This document shows, piece after piece, positions 17,324 to 25,375 of a DNA stretch of 64,000 bases (positions are counted from its first letter, which is position 1; the number at the start of each line of letters is the position of its first letter). Origin of the DNA: Saccharothrix sp. GTDB lineage: Bacteria; Actinomycetota; Actinomycetes; Mycobacteriales; Pseudonocardiaceae. A program made the translations under genes and the position numbers. Under the pieces are notes generated by a model. The model worked only from the letters and a program-made list of their open reading frames with translations. It made no database searches and had not been told where the DNA came from. Where the stretch lies: the NCBI RefSeq assembly GCF_031180885.1, contig NZ_JAPSLK010000006.1, positions 62,001 through 126,000 on the forward strand, read 5' to 3'.

Positions 17324-18712
17324 ATGCCGGTCCCCGGCCCTGGTTACTCGATCACCGTCCGCCTGGAGGCGCCGCCGTCGGCGAGCGCGGCGGGGGACCT
17401 GACCTCGGCCGTCGGGCGCGCCGGCGGGGTCATCACGGCGTTCGACGTCGTCGAGTCGCACAACGACCGCGTCATCATCGACCTCACCTGCAACGCGCTG
17501 TCGGCCAACCACGCCAAGGACATCACCGACACCCTGGAACTCCTGCCGGGGATCGTGGTGCGCAAGGTGTCCGACCGGACGTTCCTGGTCCACCTCGGCG
17601 GCAAGATCGAGATCTCCTCGAAGGTCCCGCTGCGCAACCGCGACGACCTCTCCCGCGCCTACACCCCCGGCGTCGCCCGGGTCTGCCAGGCGATCGCCGA
17701 GAACCCCGACGACGCCCGCCGCCTGACCATCAAGCGCAACACGGTCGCCGTGGTCACCGACGGCTCCGCCGTGCTGGGCCTGGGCAACCTCGGCCCCGCC
17801 GCCGCGCTGCCCGTCATGGAGGGCAAGGCGGCGCTGTTCAAGAAGTTCGCGGGCGTCGACGCGTGGCCGGTCTGCCTGGACACCCAGGACACCGAGGAGA
17901 TCATCCGCGCGGTCGAGCTGATCGCCCCCGTCTACGGCGGCATCAACCTGGAGGACATCGCCGCCCCGCGCTGCTTCGAGATCGAGGCCCGGCTGCGGGA
18001 GAAGCTCGACATCCCGGTGTTCCACGACGACCAGCACGGGACTGCCATCGTTGTCGTCGGCGCTCTCCGCAACGCGCTGCGCGTGGTCGGCAAGAAGCTG
18101 TCCGACTGCAAGATCGTGGTCTGCGGCGTCGGCGCGGCCGGCTCCGCGATCATCCGCCTGCTGCTCAAGCAGGAGCCGGGCGACATCGTCGCGGTCGACG
18201 TGGACGGCGTCGTGCACCGCGACCGGCCCGGCCTGGACGACAACCTGAAGTCCATCGCGGCCGTCACCAACAAGGACAACATGTCCGGCCGCCTGCACGA
18301 CGCGCTGGTCGGCGCGGACGTGTTCATCGGCGTGTCCGCCCCGAACCTGTTCGGCGCGGAGCAGGTGGCCACCATGAACTCCGACGCGATCGTGTTCGCG
18401 CTGGCCAACCCGGACCCGGAGATCGACCCGATGGAGGCGCAGAAGCACGCCGCCGTCGTGGCCACCGGCCGCAGCGACTTCCCCAACCAGATCAACAACG
18501 TGCTGGCGTTCCCCGGCGTCTTCCGGGGCCTGCTGGACGCGCACGCCCGCACCATCACCGACGCGATGCTGCTGGCCGCCGCGACCGCCATCGCGGACGT
18601 GGTCGACGGGGAGAAGCTGAACGCCTCGTTCATCGTGCCGAGCGTGTTCGACGCGTCCGTGGCGCCCGCCGTCGCCGAAGCCGTCCGGAAGGCGGCCGTC
18701 GAACAGGCCTAG
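17324..18712 (+). CDS. NAD(P)-dependent malic enzyme with N-terminal ACT domain
   Basis: Protein of 462 residues. Residues 8-85 form an ACT-like regulatory domain ([25 protein letters not shown]). The malic enzyme domain follows: catalytic Tyr113 in SRAYTPGVA, the lysine-bearing [11 protein letters not shown] at 165-175, metal-binding LED at 209-211 and HDDQHGTA at 234-241, and the NAD(P) site CGVGAAGSA near 267-275. It decarboxylates malate to pyruvate, an anaplerotic and NADPH-supplying reaction. A GGGAGG site precedes ATG 17324. The gene has no counterpart at this place in mycobacteria and seems inserted before moaC. Cofactor preference cannot be read with certainty. Confidence 0.93.
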   Translation: MPVPGPGYSITVRLEAPPSASAAGDLTSAVGRAGGVITAFDVVESHNDRVIIDLTCNALSANHAKDITDTLELLPGIVVRKVSDRTFLVHLGGKIEISSKVPLRNRDDLSRAYTPGVARVCQAIAENPDDARRLTIKRNTVAVVTDGSAVLGLGNLGPAAALPVMEGKAALFKKFAGVDAWPVCLDTQDTEEIIRAVELIAPVYGGINLEDIAAPRCFEIEARLREKLDIPVFHDDQHGTAIVVVGALRNALRVVGKKLSDCKIVVCGVGAAGSAIIRLLLKQEPGDIVAVDVDGVVHRDRPGLDDNLKSIAAVTNKDNMSGRLHDALVGADVFIGVSAPNLFGAEQVATMNSDAIVFALANPDPEIDPMEAQKHAAVVATGRSDFPNQINNVLAFPGVFRGLLDAHARTITDAMLLAAATAIADVVDGEKLNASFIVPSVFDASVAPAVAEAVRKAAVEQA

Positions 18713-18722
18713 CATCGGCCGT

Positions 18723-19196
18723 ATGACCAAGCAGTTCACCCACCTCGACTCCAGCGGCGCGGCGCACATGGTGGACGTCTCCGGCAAGGAGCCGACGACC
18801 CGCACGGCGGTCGCGTCCGGCGTCCTGCGCACGACCGACGAGGTGGTGGCGCTGCTGGGCAGCGACGGCCTGCCGAAGGGCGACGCGCTGGCCACGGCGC
18901 GCATCGCGGGCATCATGGCGGCGAAGCGGACGTGGGAGCTGGTGCCGCTGTGCCACCCGATCGCGCTGTCCAAGGTGTCCGTGGACCTGCGGCTGGGCGA
19001 CGCGGCGGTGCACATCACGGCCACCGTGCGCACCACCGACCGGACCGGGGTGGAGATGGAGGCCCTGACGGCGGTGTCCGTCGCCGGGTTGACCCTGCAC
19101 GACATGGTGAAGTCGGTGGACCCGGCGGCGACGTTGGACGGGGTGCGCGTGGAGCGCAAGGAAGGCGGCAAGACCGGCGTGTGGGAGCGCCCGTGA
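18723..19196 (+). CDS. moaC: cyclic pyranopterin monophosphate synthase MoaC
   Basis: Protein of 157 residues, the usual MoaC length. It converts the MoaA product, 3',8-cyclo-7,8-dihydro-GTP, to cPMP, the second step of molybdenum cofactor synthesis. It shows the MVDVSGKEPTTRTAVASG opening, the LCHPI motif at 76-80 and the EMEALTAVSVAGLTLHDM signature with its catalytic Lys and Asp region. It begins 10 bp after the malic enzyme stop and overlaps the next gene by 4 bp (GTGA), forming a moaC-mog-moaE operon that ends in a strong terminator. The partner moaA lies 5 kb away with moaD. Confidence 0.95.
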   Translation: MTKQFTHLDSSGAAHMVDVSGKEPTTRTAVASGVLRTTDEVVALLGSDGLPKGDALATARIAGIMAAKRTWELVPLCHPIALSKVSVDLRLGDAAVHITATVRTTDRTGVEMEALTAVSVAGLTLHDMVKSVDPAATLDGVRVERKEGGKTGVWERP

Positions 19197-19666
19197 GGAC
19201 CGCGCGCGTCGTGACGGCGTCCAACCGGGCCTCCGCCGGGGTCTACGCGGACCGGGGCGGGCCGATCATCGTGTCCTGGCTGCGCGAACGCGGTTTCGAG
19301 ACACCCGACCCCGTAGTGGTGCCCGACGGCGACCCGGTGGCCGAGGCGCTGCGCGAGGCCGTGGCCGCCGGTGTGGCCGTGGTGATCACGACCGGGGGCA
19401 CGGGCATCAGCCCCACGGACCGGACGCCCGAGGCGACCCGGTCCGTGCTGGACTTCGAGGTCCCCGGTGTGGCGGACGCCATCCGCATGTCAGGCTGGCC
19501 CCGCGTGCCCACCGCCGTGCTGTCGCGCGGCGTGGCGGGCGTGGCCGGGCGGACGTTCGTGGTGAACCTGCCGGGCTCGACCGGCGGGGTGCGCGACGGG
19601 TTGGACGTGCTCGGCACGCTGCTGGAGCACGCGGTGGACCAGGTGGCCGGAGGTGACCACGCATGA
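19193..19666 (+). CDS. mog: molybdopterin adenylyltransferase (MogA/MoaB family)
   Basis: Protein of 157 residues. GTG 19193 overlaps the moaC stop; the frame upstream is antisense or shadow sequence. It belongs to the MoCF_biosynth fold, with the TTGGTG loop at 66-71, Asp76 in SPTDRTPEAT and the NLPGSTGGV strand near the end. MogA-type proteins adenylate molybdopterin before metal insertion. Its position matches Rv0865 (mog) between moaC and moaE. Single-domain MoaB and MogA proteins are hard to separate by sequence alone. It overlaps moaE by 4 bp (ATGA). Confidence 0.9.
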   Translation: MRTARVVTASNRASAGVYADRGGPIIVSWLRERGFETPDPVVVPDGDPVAEALREAVAAGVAVVITTGGTGISPTDRTPEATRSVLDFEVPGVADAIRMSGWPRVPTAVLSRGVAGVAGRTFVVNLPGSTGGVRDGLDVLGTLLEHAVDQVAGGDHA

Positions 19667-20088
19667 CCGAGGTGCTGCGGGCGACCGTCAGCGACCAGCC
19701 GCTGTCGGTGGAGGAGCACGCGAAGCTGGTGGAGAACGCGGGCGCGGGCGCGGTGGTGACGTTCTCCGGCGTGGTCCGCGACCACGACCACGGGCGCAGC
19801 GTGCGCGAGCTGGAGTACGTGGGGCACCCGACCGCCGGGGACGTCGTGGCGGAGGTCGTCGCGGACGTGGTGGCGAAGTTCACCGGGGTGCGGGCGGTGG
19901 CCGTGTCGCACCGGGTGGGCGAGCTGCGGATCGGGGACGTGGCGCTGGCGTGCGCCGTGTCCGCGGAGCACCGGGGCGAGGCGTTCGCGGTGTGCTCCGA
20001 GCTGGTCGACGAGGTGAAGCGGCGGCTGCCGGTGTGGAAGCGCCAGGTGTTCGCCGACGGCACCGACGAGTGGGTCAACTGCCCCTAG
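19663..20088 (+). CDS. moaE: molybdopterin synthase catalytic subunit MoaE
   Basis: Protein of 141 residues. It forms the large subunit of molybdopterin synthase and transfers sulfur from the MoaD thiocarboxylate to cPMP. It shows the AGAVVTFSGVVRDHDHGRSV opening, LEYVGHPTAG, VSHRVGELRIGD at 81-92 and the C-terminal VWKRQVFADGTDEWVNC with the family lysine. It is the last gene of the moaC-mog-moaE operon, with translation coupled to mog by ATGA and a 14-bp stem terminator 8 bp after the stop. Confidence 0.94.
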   Translation: MTEVLRATVSDQPLSVEEHAKLVENAGAGAVVTFSGVVRDHDHGRSVRELEYVGHPTAGDVVAEVVADVVAKFTGVRAVAVSHRVGELRIGDVALACAVSAEHRGEAFAVCSELVDEVKRRLPVWKRQVFADGTDEWVNCP

Positions 20089-20096
20089 GCATGCCT

Positions 20097-20128
20097 GAAG
20101 AGGCGTTGTGCACGCACAACGCCTCTTC
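20097..20128 (+). terminator. strong bidirectional terminator between moaE and the cold-shock gene
   Basis: A perfect 14-bp stem, 20097-20110 against 20115-20128 (GAAGAGGCGTTGTG and its complement), has a CACG loop and GGCTTTT after it on the + strand. It sits between two convergent genes, 8 bp after moaE and 15 bp from the end of the other. Confidence 0.9.
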
Positions 20129-20143
20129 GGCTTTTGCGGCTCT

Positions 20144-20530
20144 TTACGGGTCCAGCTCCCGCGCGACCGCCCGGACCACGTCGGCGATCAGCTTCGTGTT
20201 CTTGCGGTCGGGGTAGCGCCCGCGCCGCAGCTCGGGCTGGACCTTCAGCTCCAGCAGCTTGATCATGTCCTCGATCAGGCCGTGCAGCTCCTCCGCGGGG
20301 CGGCGCCGGGCCTCGGCCACCGACGGCGCCGGGTCGATCAGGCGCACCGACAGGGCCTGCGGGCCACGCCGGCCCTCGGCCATGCCGAACTCGATGCGCT
20401 GTCCGGCCTTGAGGCCCTCGACGCCCGGGGGGAGCGCGGATTTCCGCACGTACACGTCCTCGCCCCCGTCTTGGGTGACGAAGCCGAAGCCCTTCTCCGA
20501 GTCGTACCACTTGACCTTGCCGGTCGGCAC
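20144..20530 (-). CDS. cold-shock domain protein with C-terminal extension (CspB/Rv0871-like)
   Basis: Protein of 128 residues. The N-terminal 65 residues are a cold-shock domain with RNP1 KGFGFV at 13-18 and an RNP2-like DVYVRKSAL. The C-terminal half ([11 protein letters not shown] pattern, here [22 protein letters not shown], then [14 protein letters not shown]) matches the two-part Rv0871 CspB rather than the 67-residue CspA type. The start is set at GTG 20530 by comparison with the [10 protein letters not shown] opening. A GTG three codons upstream (20539) is possible, as the GAGGA site suits neither perfectly. The protein would bind single-stranded nucleic acid. Confidence 0.88.
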   Translation of the reverse strand: MPTGKVKWYDSEKGFGFVTQDGGEDVYVRKSALPPGVEGLKAGQRIEFGMAEGRRGPQALSVRLIDPAPSVAEARRRPAEELHGLIEDMIKLLELKVQPELRRGRYPDRKNTKLIADVVRAVARELDP

Positions 20531-20655
20531 CGCGCTCACCAATCCTCGATCAACCACACGACGAACGCGCCCCAGGCGTGCCCGAGGCGCGTCCCACCAG
20601 ACTAACGAGAACACCACCGCCGGGGCACCTCCGATCGCGCGACTACGCTCACCCC

Positions 20656-20847
20656 ATGCCGACCTCGAAGCTGATGCCGCTGGCAGTGGCGCTGTTCGCG
20701 CTGGGTGTCGTGGCGATCGTCGCGATGTTCGTGGCGGGCGAACCCGGGTTGCCGGGCTGGGTGTTCGCGGCGGGCTGGCTGCTCGCGCCCGCCGGTTTGG
20801 CGCTGGGCGTGTTCAGCGCGGTGCGGGACTCCCGCTCCCGAGGCTGA
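20656..20847 (+). CDS. small membrane protein with two TM helices
   Basis: Protein of 63 residues. ATG 20656 begins [20 protein letters not shown]; two hydrophobic helices at about 7-27 and 33-53 are joined by GEPGLPGW. It ends in the basic VRDSRSRG tail. No family was recognised. Its last 35 bp overlap the end of the convergent HAD gene. The ribosome binding site is weak. Hydrophobic patterning and high third-position GC support it as real. Confidence 0.6.
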   Translation: MPTSKLMPLAVALFALGVVAIVAMFVAGEPGLPGWVFAAGWLLAPAGLALGVFSAVRDSRSRG

Positions 20848-21466
20848 CCGCGTTCGCGCGCAGCCAGTCCGGGAACTCCTCGAGCGAGCCCAGCACGACG
20901 TCCGCGCCCTCGTCTTCCAGCTCTTTTCGGGTGCACGGACCGCTGACCACGCCGACCGCCATCGCGCCCGCGACCTTCGCACCCCTGATGTCGCCGACGT
21001 GGTCACCCACGTAGACCGCCGCGCTGTGTGCTTTGAGGGCCTCCGCCTTGCCCGACGCCCACAGCTCGCCGAACAGGTGGTCCACCTCCCAGCCGAGGGC
21101 GGCCAGGTGCAGCGCGGCGTTGGCCCGGTACTTGCCGGTGACGACGACGGTGGTGCCACCGAGTTCCTTGACCGCCGCAAGCGCTTGCGCCGCGCCGGGG
21201 AGGGCGACCGTGGCCGGGATGACGATCTCCGGGTAGAGCGCCCGGAAGCGCGCGACCAGGGCCGGGATCTCGTCCTCCGGCACGCCGAAGTCGCGGTAGA
21301 TCATGTCGAGGGGCGGACCGAGGTTCGCCGCGAAGTGCTCGCCGTCCAGTGCGTGCCCGGACTCGGCCCCGACCGCGTTCATGACCGCCGCCATGCCTGG
21401 CCGGGGGTCGATCAGCGTCATGTCGAGGTCGAATCCCACGGTCAACGGCACGGCGGTCAACGGCAC
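20813..21466 (-). CDS. HAD-family hydrolase (phosphoglycolate phosphatase-like)
   Basis: Protein of 217 residues. Motif I FDLDMTLID gives nucleophile Asp13 and acid/base Asp15; motif II is VVVTGKY, and GDHVGDIRGAK supplies motif IV acidic residues. The helical cap between motifs I and II fits subfamily IA (Gph-like). The substrate is not known. The first codons are a tandem duplication (GTGCCGTTGACC twice), so the start may be 21466 or 21451. A TAGAGT hexamer ends 7 nt before GTG 21466, which fits a leaderless transcript. It is divergent from a TetR gene across an inverted repeat, which may control both. Confidence 0.85.
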   Translation of the reverse strand: MPLTAVPLTVGFDLDMTLIDPRPGMAAVMNAVGAESGHALDGEHFAANLGPPLDMIYRDFGVPEDEIPALVARFRALYPEIVIPATVALPGAAQALAAVKELGGTTVVVTGKYRANAALHLAALGWEVDHLFGELWASGKAEALKAHSAAVYVGDHVGDIRGAKVAGAMAVGVVSGPCTRKELEDEGADVVLGSLEEFPDWLRANAVSLGSGSPAPR

Positions 21467-21483
21467 GGTCGAAACTCTACGGT

Positions 21484-21510
21484 CTTTACAAAATCGAGCC
21501 TTGTGTAAAG
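21484..21510. promoter_or_regulatory. inverted repeat, probable TetR-type operator
   Basis: CTTTACA (21484-21490) and TGTAAAG (21504-21510) form a 7-bp inverted repeat spaced 13 nt apart in the 53-bp gap between the divergent HAD and TetR genes. Position and symmetry fit autoregulation by the TetR protein. Confidence 0.6.
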
Positions 21511-21519
21511 CTTGGGCGC

Positions 21520-22059
21520 GTGACCGACCTCACCCGGTCGCTGCTCGACGCGGCGGCGGCCCTGCTAGCGGCACACGGCTCGCGCGGCCTGCGCATGGTG
21601 GACGTGGCGACGCGGGCGGGGGTGAGCAGGCAGACGGTGTACAACGAGTTCGGCAACAAGGAAACCCTGGTCAGGGCCGTGGCGTTGGACAAGACGGACC
21701 AGTTCCTGGCGGCGGTCCGCGACCGCTTGGCGTCGGCTGAGGACCCTTTGGAGGGCCTGCACGCGGCCATGGTGTTCGTCTTCACCGAGGCCTTCCGCGA
21801 CCCCCTGACCAAGTCGGTCTTCACCGGCGCGAACGCCGAGGACATGCTCCCCCTGGTCACCACCCGCGGCCACGAGATCCTGACGGCGTCGGCCACGGTC
21901 TTCGCGTCCCACTTGACCACCCACTGGCCGGACGTGCCGGAGGACCGCCGGGGGCTGGTCGCGGAGACGGCGGTCCGCTTGGCGATCAGCCACCTGCTGA
22001 CCCCGTCGGGCGACGCTCCGGCAGCGGTGGTGGCGGTGACCCGGGCACTGCTCGCCTGA
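21520..22059 (+). CDS. TetR-family transcriptional regulator
   Basis: Protein of 179 residues. The N-terminal helix-turn-helix is clear: LLAAHGSRGLRMVDVATRAGVSRQTVYNEFGNKETLV at about 16-52. The C-terminal ligand-binding domain is helical, with DPLTKSVFTGANAEDMLPLV. It starts at GTG 21520, 9 bp after an inverted repeat that is probably its operator. The likely targets are itself and the divergent HAD phosphatase gene; the inducer is unknown. Confidence 0.9.
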   Translation: MTDLTRSLLDAAAALLAAHGSRGLRMVDVATRAGVSRQTVYNEFGNKETLVRAVALDKTDQFLAAVRDRLASAEDPLEGLHAAMVFVFTEAFRDPLTKSVFTGANAEDMLPLVTTRGHEILTASATVFASHLTTHWPDVPEDRRGLVAETAVRLAISHLLTPSGDAPAAVVAVTRALLA

Positions 22060-22183
22060 CCCGCTGGGCGCCCGCATCGGCCTGTCCGTGGGCCGCGGCC
22101 GTTGGGGTGCGAGGAAGGGCGCGAGGGCCGCGGCGAGGTGCGGGGGAGCGCAACTAGGCGGCGGCACGGCTGCGGCGGCAGGA

Positions 22184-22244
22184 CGGCTCGGCGGGAGGGC
22201 CGGGCGGCTCGGCGGGAGGGCCGGGGCTGGGCGGCTCGGCGGGG
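22184..22244. repeat. 21-bp tandem repeat upstream of the YccF gene
   Basis: A 21-bp unit starting CGGCTCGGCGGGAGGG occurs twice back to back (22184-22204 and 22205-22225), with a partial third copy at 22232-22244. It lies in the 238-bp gap between the TetR gene and the YccF gene. The unit length keeps a reading frame (RLGGRAG), but no start with a ribosome binding site supports translation. Confidence 0.75.
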
Positions 22245-22297
22245 CTGGGCGGGTGAGCGGCCACGTGGGCCGCCCCGTGATCGGGCAGGATGGCGGG

Positions 22298-22672
22298 GTG
22301 CGGATCATCCTGAACCTGATCTGGCTGGTGCTCAGCGGCTTCTGGCTGGCCCTCGGCTACGTCGTCACCGGGATCGTGTGCTGCATCCTGATCATCACCA
22401 TCCCCTGGGGCCTGGCCGCGTTCCGGATCGCGAACTACGCCCTCTGGCCGTTCGGCCGGCAGGTGGTCGACCGGGCCGACGCGGGCACGCCCTCGTTGTT
22501 GGGGAACGTCATCTGGATCATCGTCGCCGGCATCTGGCTGGCGATCGGGCACGCGGTCACCGGGTTGCTGCTGTGCGTGACGATCATCGGCATCCCGCTC
22601 GGCGTCGCGAACTTCAAGATGATCCCGGTGTCCCTGATGCCCCTCGGCAAGGTCATCGTCCCGGCGCCGTAG
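22298..22672 (+). CDS. YccF domain inner membrane protein
   Basis: Protein of 124 residues with two repeats of the YccF (DUF307) unit. Each has a hydrophobic helix pair and the WGLAAFRIANYALWPFGR or GVANFKMIPVSLMPLGK signature. GTG 22298 is chosen because AGGA lies 7 nt before it and the family begins MRIILNLIW; the longer frame upstream only runs through a tandem repeat. About four membrane helices are expected. The function of YccF is not established. Its last 20 bp overlap the convergent phosphoesterase gene. Confidence 0.88.
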   Translation: MRIILNLIWLVLSGFWLALGYVVTGIVCCILIITIPWGLAAFRIANYALWPFGRQVVDRADAGTPSLLGNVIWIIVAGIWLAIGHAVTGLLLCVTIIGIPLGVANFKMIPVSLMPLGKVIVPAP

Positions 22673-23453
22673 GCGGCGAGCCCAACCTCACCACCAGGCA
22701 CGGGCCGCCGCTGTAAAGGCCGGCATCGACCGCCAGGACGCGGTCGTCGGCGTAGCGCAGCGGCCCGTCGATCTCCTCCGGCGAGACACCCAGCTGGTCG
22801 GCGATGACGCTGTGGCCGTGCACGACCTCGCGCCCGCCCAGCACCTCCAGCATCTCGGCGGCCACGTCACCGCCCTCCGGGCCGCGGAACGCGTACCGGG
22901 TCGTCATCTTGCGCCAGCACTCCCACCACGCCTCCAGGTCCGCGCCCTCCAGCACCTCCCGCACGGCCTCGTTGACCTGGTCGATCGTGGTGCCCCACTC
23001 CAGGTACGCGAGGGTGTCCGAGTGCATCAGCAGGTGGTCGTCGACCAGCCGCAGCACGGGTCTGCTGGTCAGCCAGTCGATGTGGCGGTCGGTCAAGCGG
23101 TCCTGGTCGCTGCGGAGGCCGCCGTTGAGCAGCCAGCTGCGGGCGAAGCTGCGCGGGGTGGGGGCGTTCGGGACGTGGGTGTCGCCGAACCGGTGCATCC
23201 CCAGCAGCAGGATCTCGTGGTTGCCGATCAGGGCGTCGACCCGGCCCTCGGACTGCTCGGCCAGCCGCATGACGAACTCGATGACGCCGATCCCGTCCGG
23301 CCCGCGGTCGACGAAGTCGCCCAGGAACCACAGCTCCGCGTCGCCACCCGCCCAGTCGCCCGCGTCGTCCACGAGCTGCCGGGCGTGCAGGGCACGGGTG
23401 AGCTCGGCGAGGTGCCCGTGCACGTCGCCGACGACGAAGAGCGGTCTGTCCAC
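22653..23453 (-). CDS. calcineurin-like metallophosphoesterase
   Basis: Protein of 266 residues with the full metal site of serine/threonine phosphatase-like enzymes: GDVHG at 9-13, GDFVDRG at 45-51, GNHE at 77-80 and VHGHS near 213. The motif set resembles PPP-type bacterial phosphatases such as PrpA or the ApaH group. The helical insert after GNHE and the region with ETWW-like helices differ from ApaH, so the substrate is uncertain. It is cytoplasmic and binds two metal ions. It overlaps the convergent yccF gene by 20 bp. Confidence 0.88.
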   Translation of the reverse strand: MDRPLFVVGDVHGHLAELTRALHARQLVDDAGDWAGGDAELWFLGDFVDRGPDGIGVIEFVMRLAEQSEGRVDALIGNHEILLLGMHRFGDTHVPNAPTPRSFARSWLLNGGLRSDQDRLTDRHIDWLTSRPVLRLVDDHLLMHSDTLAYLEWGTTIDQVNEAVREVLEGADLEAWWECWRKMTTRYAFRGPEGGDVAAEMLEVLGGREVVHGHSVIADQLGVSPEEIDGPLRYADDRVLAVDAGLYSGGPCLVVRLGSPPTAPGR

Positions 23454-23590
23454 GGTTGCGACGATAAGCGACGATCCTGCGGGACGCGTAGAAGTGGATC
23501 ACCGCAGGGCCGGATGCGCGTTCCCCGCTGGGCCGTGCGGCCTCCCCCCGCGGGGTGAAGTCAGCGCATTCCGCGTGATGGAACCCGCCC

Positions 23591-23989
23591 GTGGGCAATC
23601 TCACCGGCATGAAGGAGCACCTGGAACGGGTCGCGGTGGTGCTGGACCAGGTCATGGCGGAGACCGCCGCGACCGGTGCGCTGACGCCGTGGGAGCAGGT
23701 CGACTGGCTGCGCCTGCACGCCGACCTGCTGGACCGGCTCGGCGCGGCGGCTGGGTCGTCCAGCGCGGTGTCCGGACGCGGTGAACTGGTCCGCGACCAG
23801 GCCGAACGGCTCGCCGACCGCCTCAACCGCCTCCCGTGCGCCCTACCGGACAACCCGCCGCCGGCCGGCCCGGTCGACTCGCCGGCGGCCAGGCCGGCGG
23901 TCGTCCGCGTCACCGCCGGCGACGAGCCGTTCGAACGCCTGGTCGTCGCCGGTGACCTCCACCTGGTCCGGGCCGAGCCGGACGACTAG
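23591..23989 (+). CDS. hypothetical protein
   Basis: Protein of 132 residues, not recognised. Residues 7-75 form amphipathic helices (MKEHLERVAVVLDQVMAET, WLRLHADLLDRLGAAAG, LVRDQAERLADRLNRLP). A Pro/Ala-rich linker follows and then a short strand-like end, VVRVTAGDEPFERLVVAGDLHLV. It has no signal peptide or membrane helix. The start could be GTG 23591 or ATG 23609; the first has GGAA upstream. It overlaps the convergent HAD gene by 4 bp. The codon pattern supports a real gene. Confidence 0.55.
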   Translation: MGNLTGMKEHLERVAVVLDQVMAETAATGALTPWEQVDWLRLHADLLDRLGAAAGSSSAVSGRGELVRDQAERLADRLNRLPCALPDNPPPAGPVDSPAARPAVVRVTAGDEPFERLVVAGDLHLVRAEPDD

Positions 23990-24792
23990 TCCAGGTCCGG
24001 GAACGGGTTGGCCGAGTTGCCGACCAGCTCGGCGATCGACTTGATCACCCGCGTCGGCCGGTACGGGTACAGCTCCGCCGTGGAGTCCGCCGAGATGCCG
24101 GTCAGCACGAGGATGGTCCGCAGCCCCGCCTCCAGGCCGGACCGCACGTCGGTGTCCATCCGGTCGCCGATCATCAGCGTGTTCGCCGAGTGCGCGCCCA
24201 GCGCCCGCAGCGCGGACCGCATCATCAACGGGTTGGGCTTGCCCACGTAGTACGGCTCGCGCCCGGTCGCCCGCTCGATCAGGGCGGCGATCGACCCGGT
24301 GGCGGGCAGCGAGCCCTCGCGGGACGGGCCGGTCGCGTCCGGGTTGGTGGCGATGAACTTCGCGCCCTCCTCGACCAGGCGGATGGCCTTGGTGATGGCG
24401 GTGAAGCTGTACGTGCGGGTCTCGCCGAGGACGACGTAGTCCGGGTCGCGGTCGGTCAGCACGTACCCGATCTCGTGCAGCGCCGTGGTCAGCCCGGCCT
24501 CGCCGATGACGAACGCCGACCCGCCGGGCCGCTGCGAGTCCAGGAACCGCGCGGTGGCCAGCGCGGAGGTCCAGATCGCCGTCTCCGGCACCTCCAGCCC
24601 GGTGCGGGACAGTCGGGCGCGCAGGTCGCGCGGGGTGTAGATGGAGTTGTTCGTGAGCACGAGGAACGGGATGCCGTTCGCGGTCAGCTCCGCCACGAAC
24701 TCGCTCGAACCCGGGATCGGGTGCTCCTCGTGCACGAGCACGCCGTCCATGTCCATCAGGTAGGTCCACTGCTGCTCGGCCATGCGGGTCAT
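23986..24792 (-). CDS. HAD-IIA family hydrolase (NagD-like)
   Basis: Protein of 268 residues. Motif I is DMDGV at 14-18 (nucleophile Asp14), motif II VLTNNS at 45-50, then YYVGKPNPLMM with the motif III lysine and IGDRMDTDV with motif IV acids. The large cap between motifs II and III and the TNNS signature are typical of subfamily IIA (NagD, AraL, phosphoglycolate/pyridoxal phosphatases). It probably hydrolyses small phosphate esters, with the substrate unknown. It lies 9 bp after the end of the MarR gene on the same strand, so the two are likely co-transcribed. Confidence 0.9.
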   Translation of the reverse strand: MTRMAEQQWTYLMDMDGVLVHEEHPIPGSSEFVAELTANGIPFLVLTNNSIYTPRDLRARLSRTGLEVPETAIWTSALATARFLDSQRPGGSAFVIGEAGLTTALHEIGYVLTDRDPDYVVLGETRTYSFTAITKAIRLVEEGAKFIATNPDATGPSREGSLPATGSIAALIERATGREPYYVGKPNPLMMRSALRALGAHSANTLMIGDRMDTDVRSGLEAGLRTILVLTGISADSTAELYPYRPTRVIKSIAELVGNSANPFPDLD

Positions 24793-24801
24793 GCTGCCGG
24801 C

Positions 24802-25254
24802 TCAGGCGTCGATCACGCGCCTGCGGAACGTTTCGATCAGCACCCGGTTGTACCGGTCGAGCACCTCGCGCTCGTCCGGGGTGAACTGCGCGAGAACTTC
24901 GCGCAACGTCTCCCGCGCACCCTCGAACAGGCCGGTGTTGGCCACGGTGACCTCGACCAGCACCTTGCGCCGGTCGTGCGGGTCGCGGACGCGGCGGACG
25001 TACCCGGCCTTCTCCAGCCGGTCGATCACGCCGGTGACCGCGCCCGTGGACAGCCCGGACAGCTCCGCGATCCGGCCCGCGGTGACCGGTCCCCCGGCAC
25101 GAACGGCCAGGTCGAGGCACTTCTCGTCGGTCGGCGAGAGGCCCATCCGCTCGGCCACGCGGGTGTGGAACCGGGCGGTGAGGGCGCTGGACTCCCGCGC
25201 GTACCCGGCGAACCGCTCCAGCACGTCCGCGGGCACGTCCGGCTCGCTCGTCAT
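24802..25254 (-). CDS. MarR-family transcriptional regulator
   Basis: Protein of 150 residues, starting at ATG 25254 (MTSEPDVPADVLERFAGYAR). The winged helix is clear: LSPTDEKCLDLAVRAGGPVTAGRIAELSGLSTGAVTGVIDRLEKAGYVRRVRDPHDRRKVLVEVT, with the DxRxxxV wing. It is followed 9 bp later by the NagD-like HAD gene and is divergent from moaA across 116 bp. A palindrome over the moaA start is a candidate binding site, though this is inference. No good ribosome binding site is visible before ATG 25254. Confidence 0.88.
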   Translation of the reverse strand: MTSEPDVPADVLERFAGYARESSALTARFHTRVAERMGLSPTDEKCLDLAVRAGGPVTAGRIAELSGLSTGAVTGVIDRLEKAGYVRRVRDPHDRRKVLVEVTVANTGLFEGARETLREVLAQFTPDEREVLDRYNRVLIETFRRRVIDA

Positions 25255-25347
25255 GTCAAGCAATTTAGCCGCCGGCGGGCCGGGGTTGGGATGGTCCTCC
25301 AACCGGTCGCCGTGCGCTGTGTCGGATTTGTAGCAGTACCCACAAGA

Positions 25348-25375
25348 GTCACCCCATTACCCTGGTAGGGGTGAC
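25348..25375 (+). promoter_or_regulatory. palindrome over the moaA start codon
   Basis: GTCACCCC (25348-25355) and GGGGTGAC (25368-25375) form an 8-bp inverted repeat, extended by TACC/GGTA inside, and the right arm contains the GTG start of moaA. A TACCCT hexamer at 25358-25363 ends 7 nt before the GTG and would suit a leaderless -10 element. The palindrome could be an operator or, if a leader exists, an RNA hairpin hiding the start. Confidence 0.45.
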
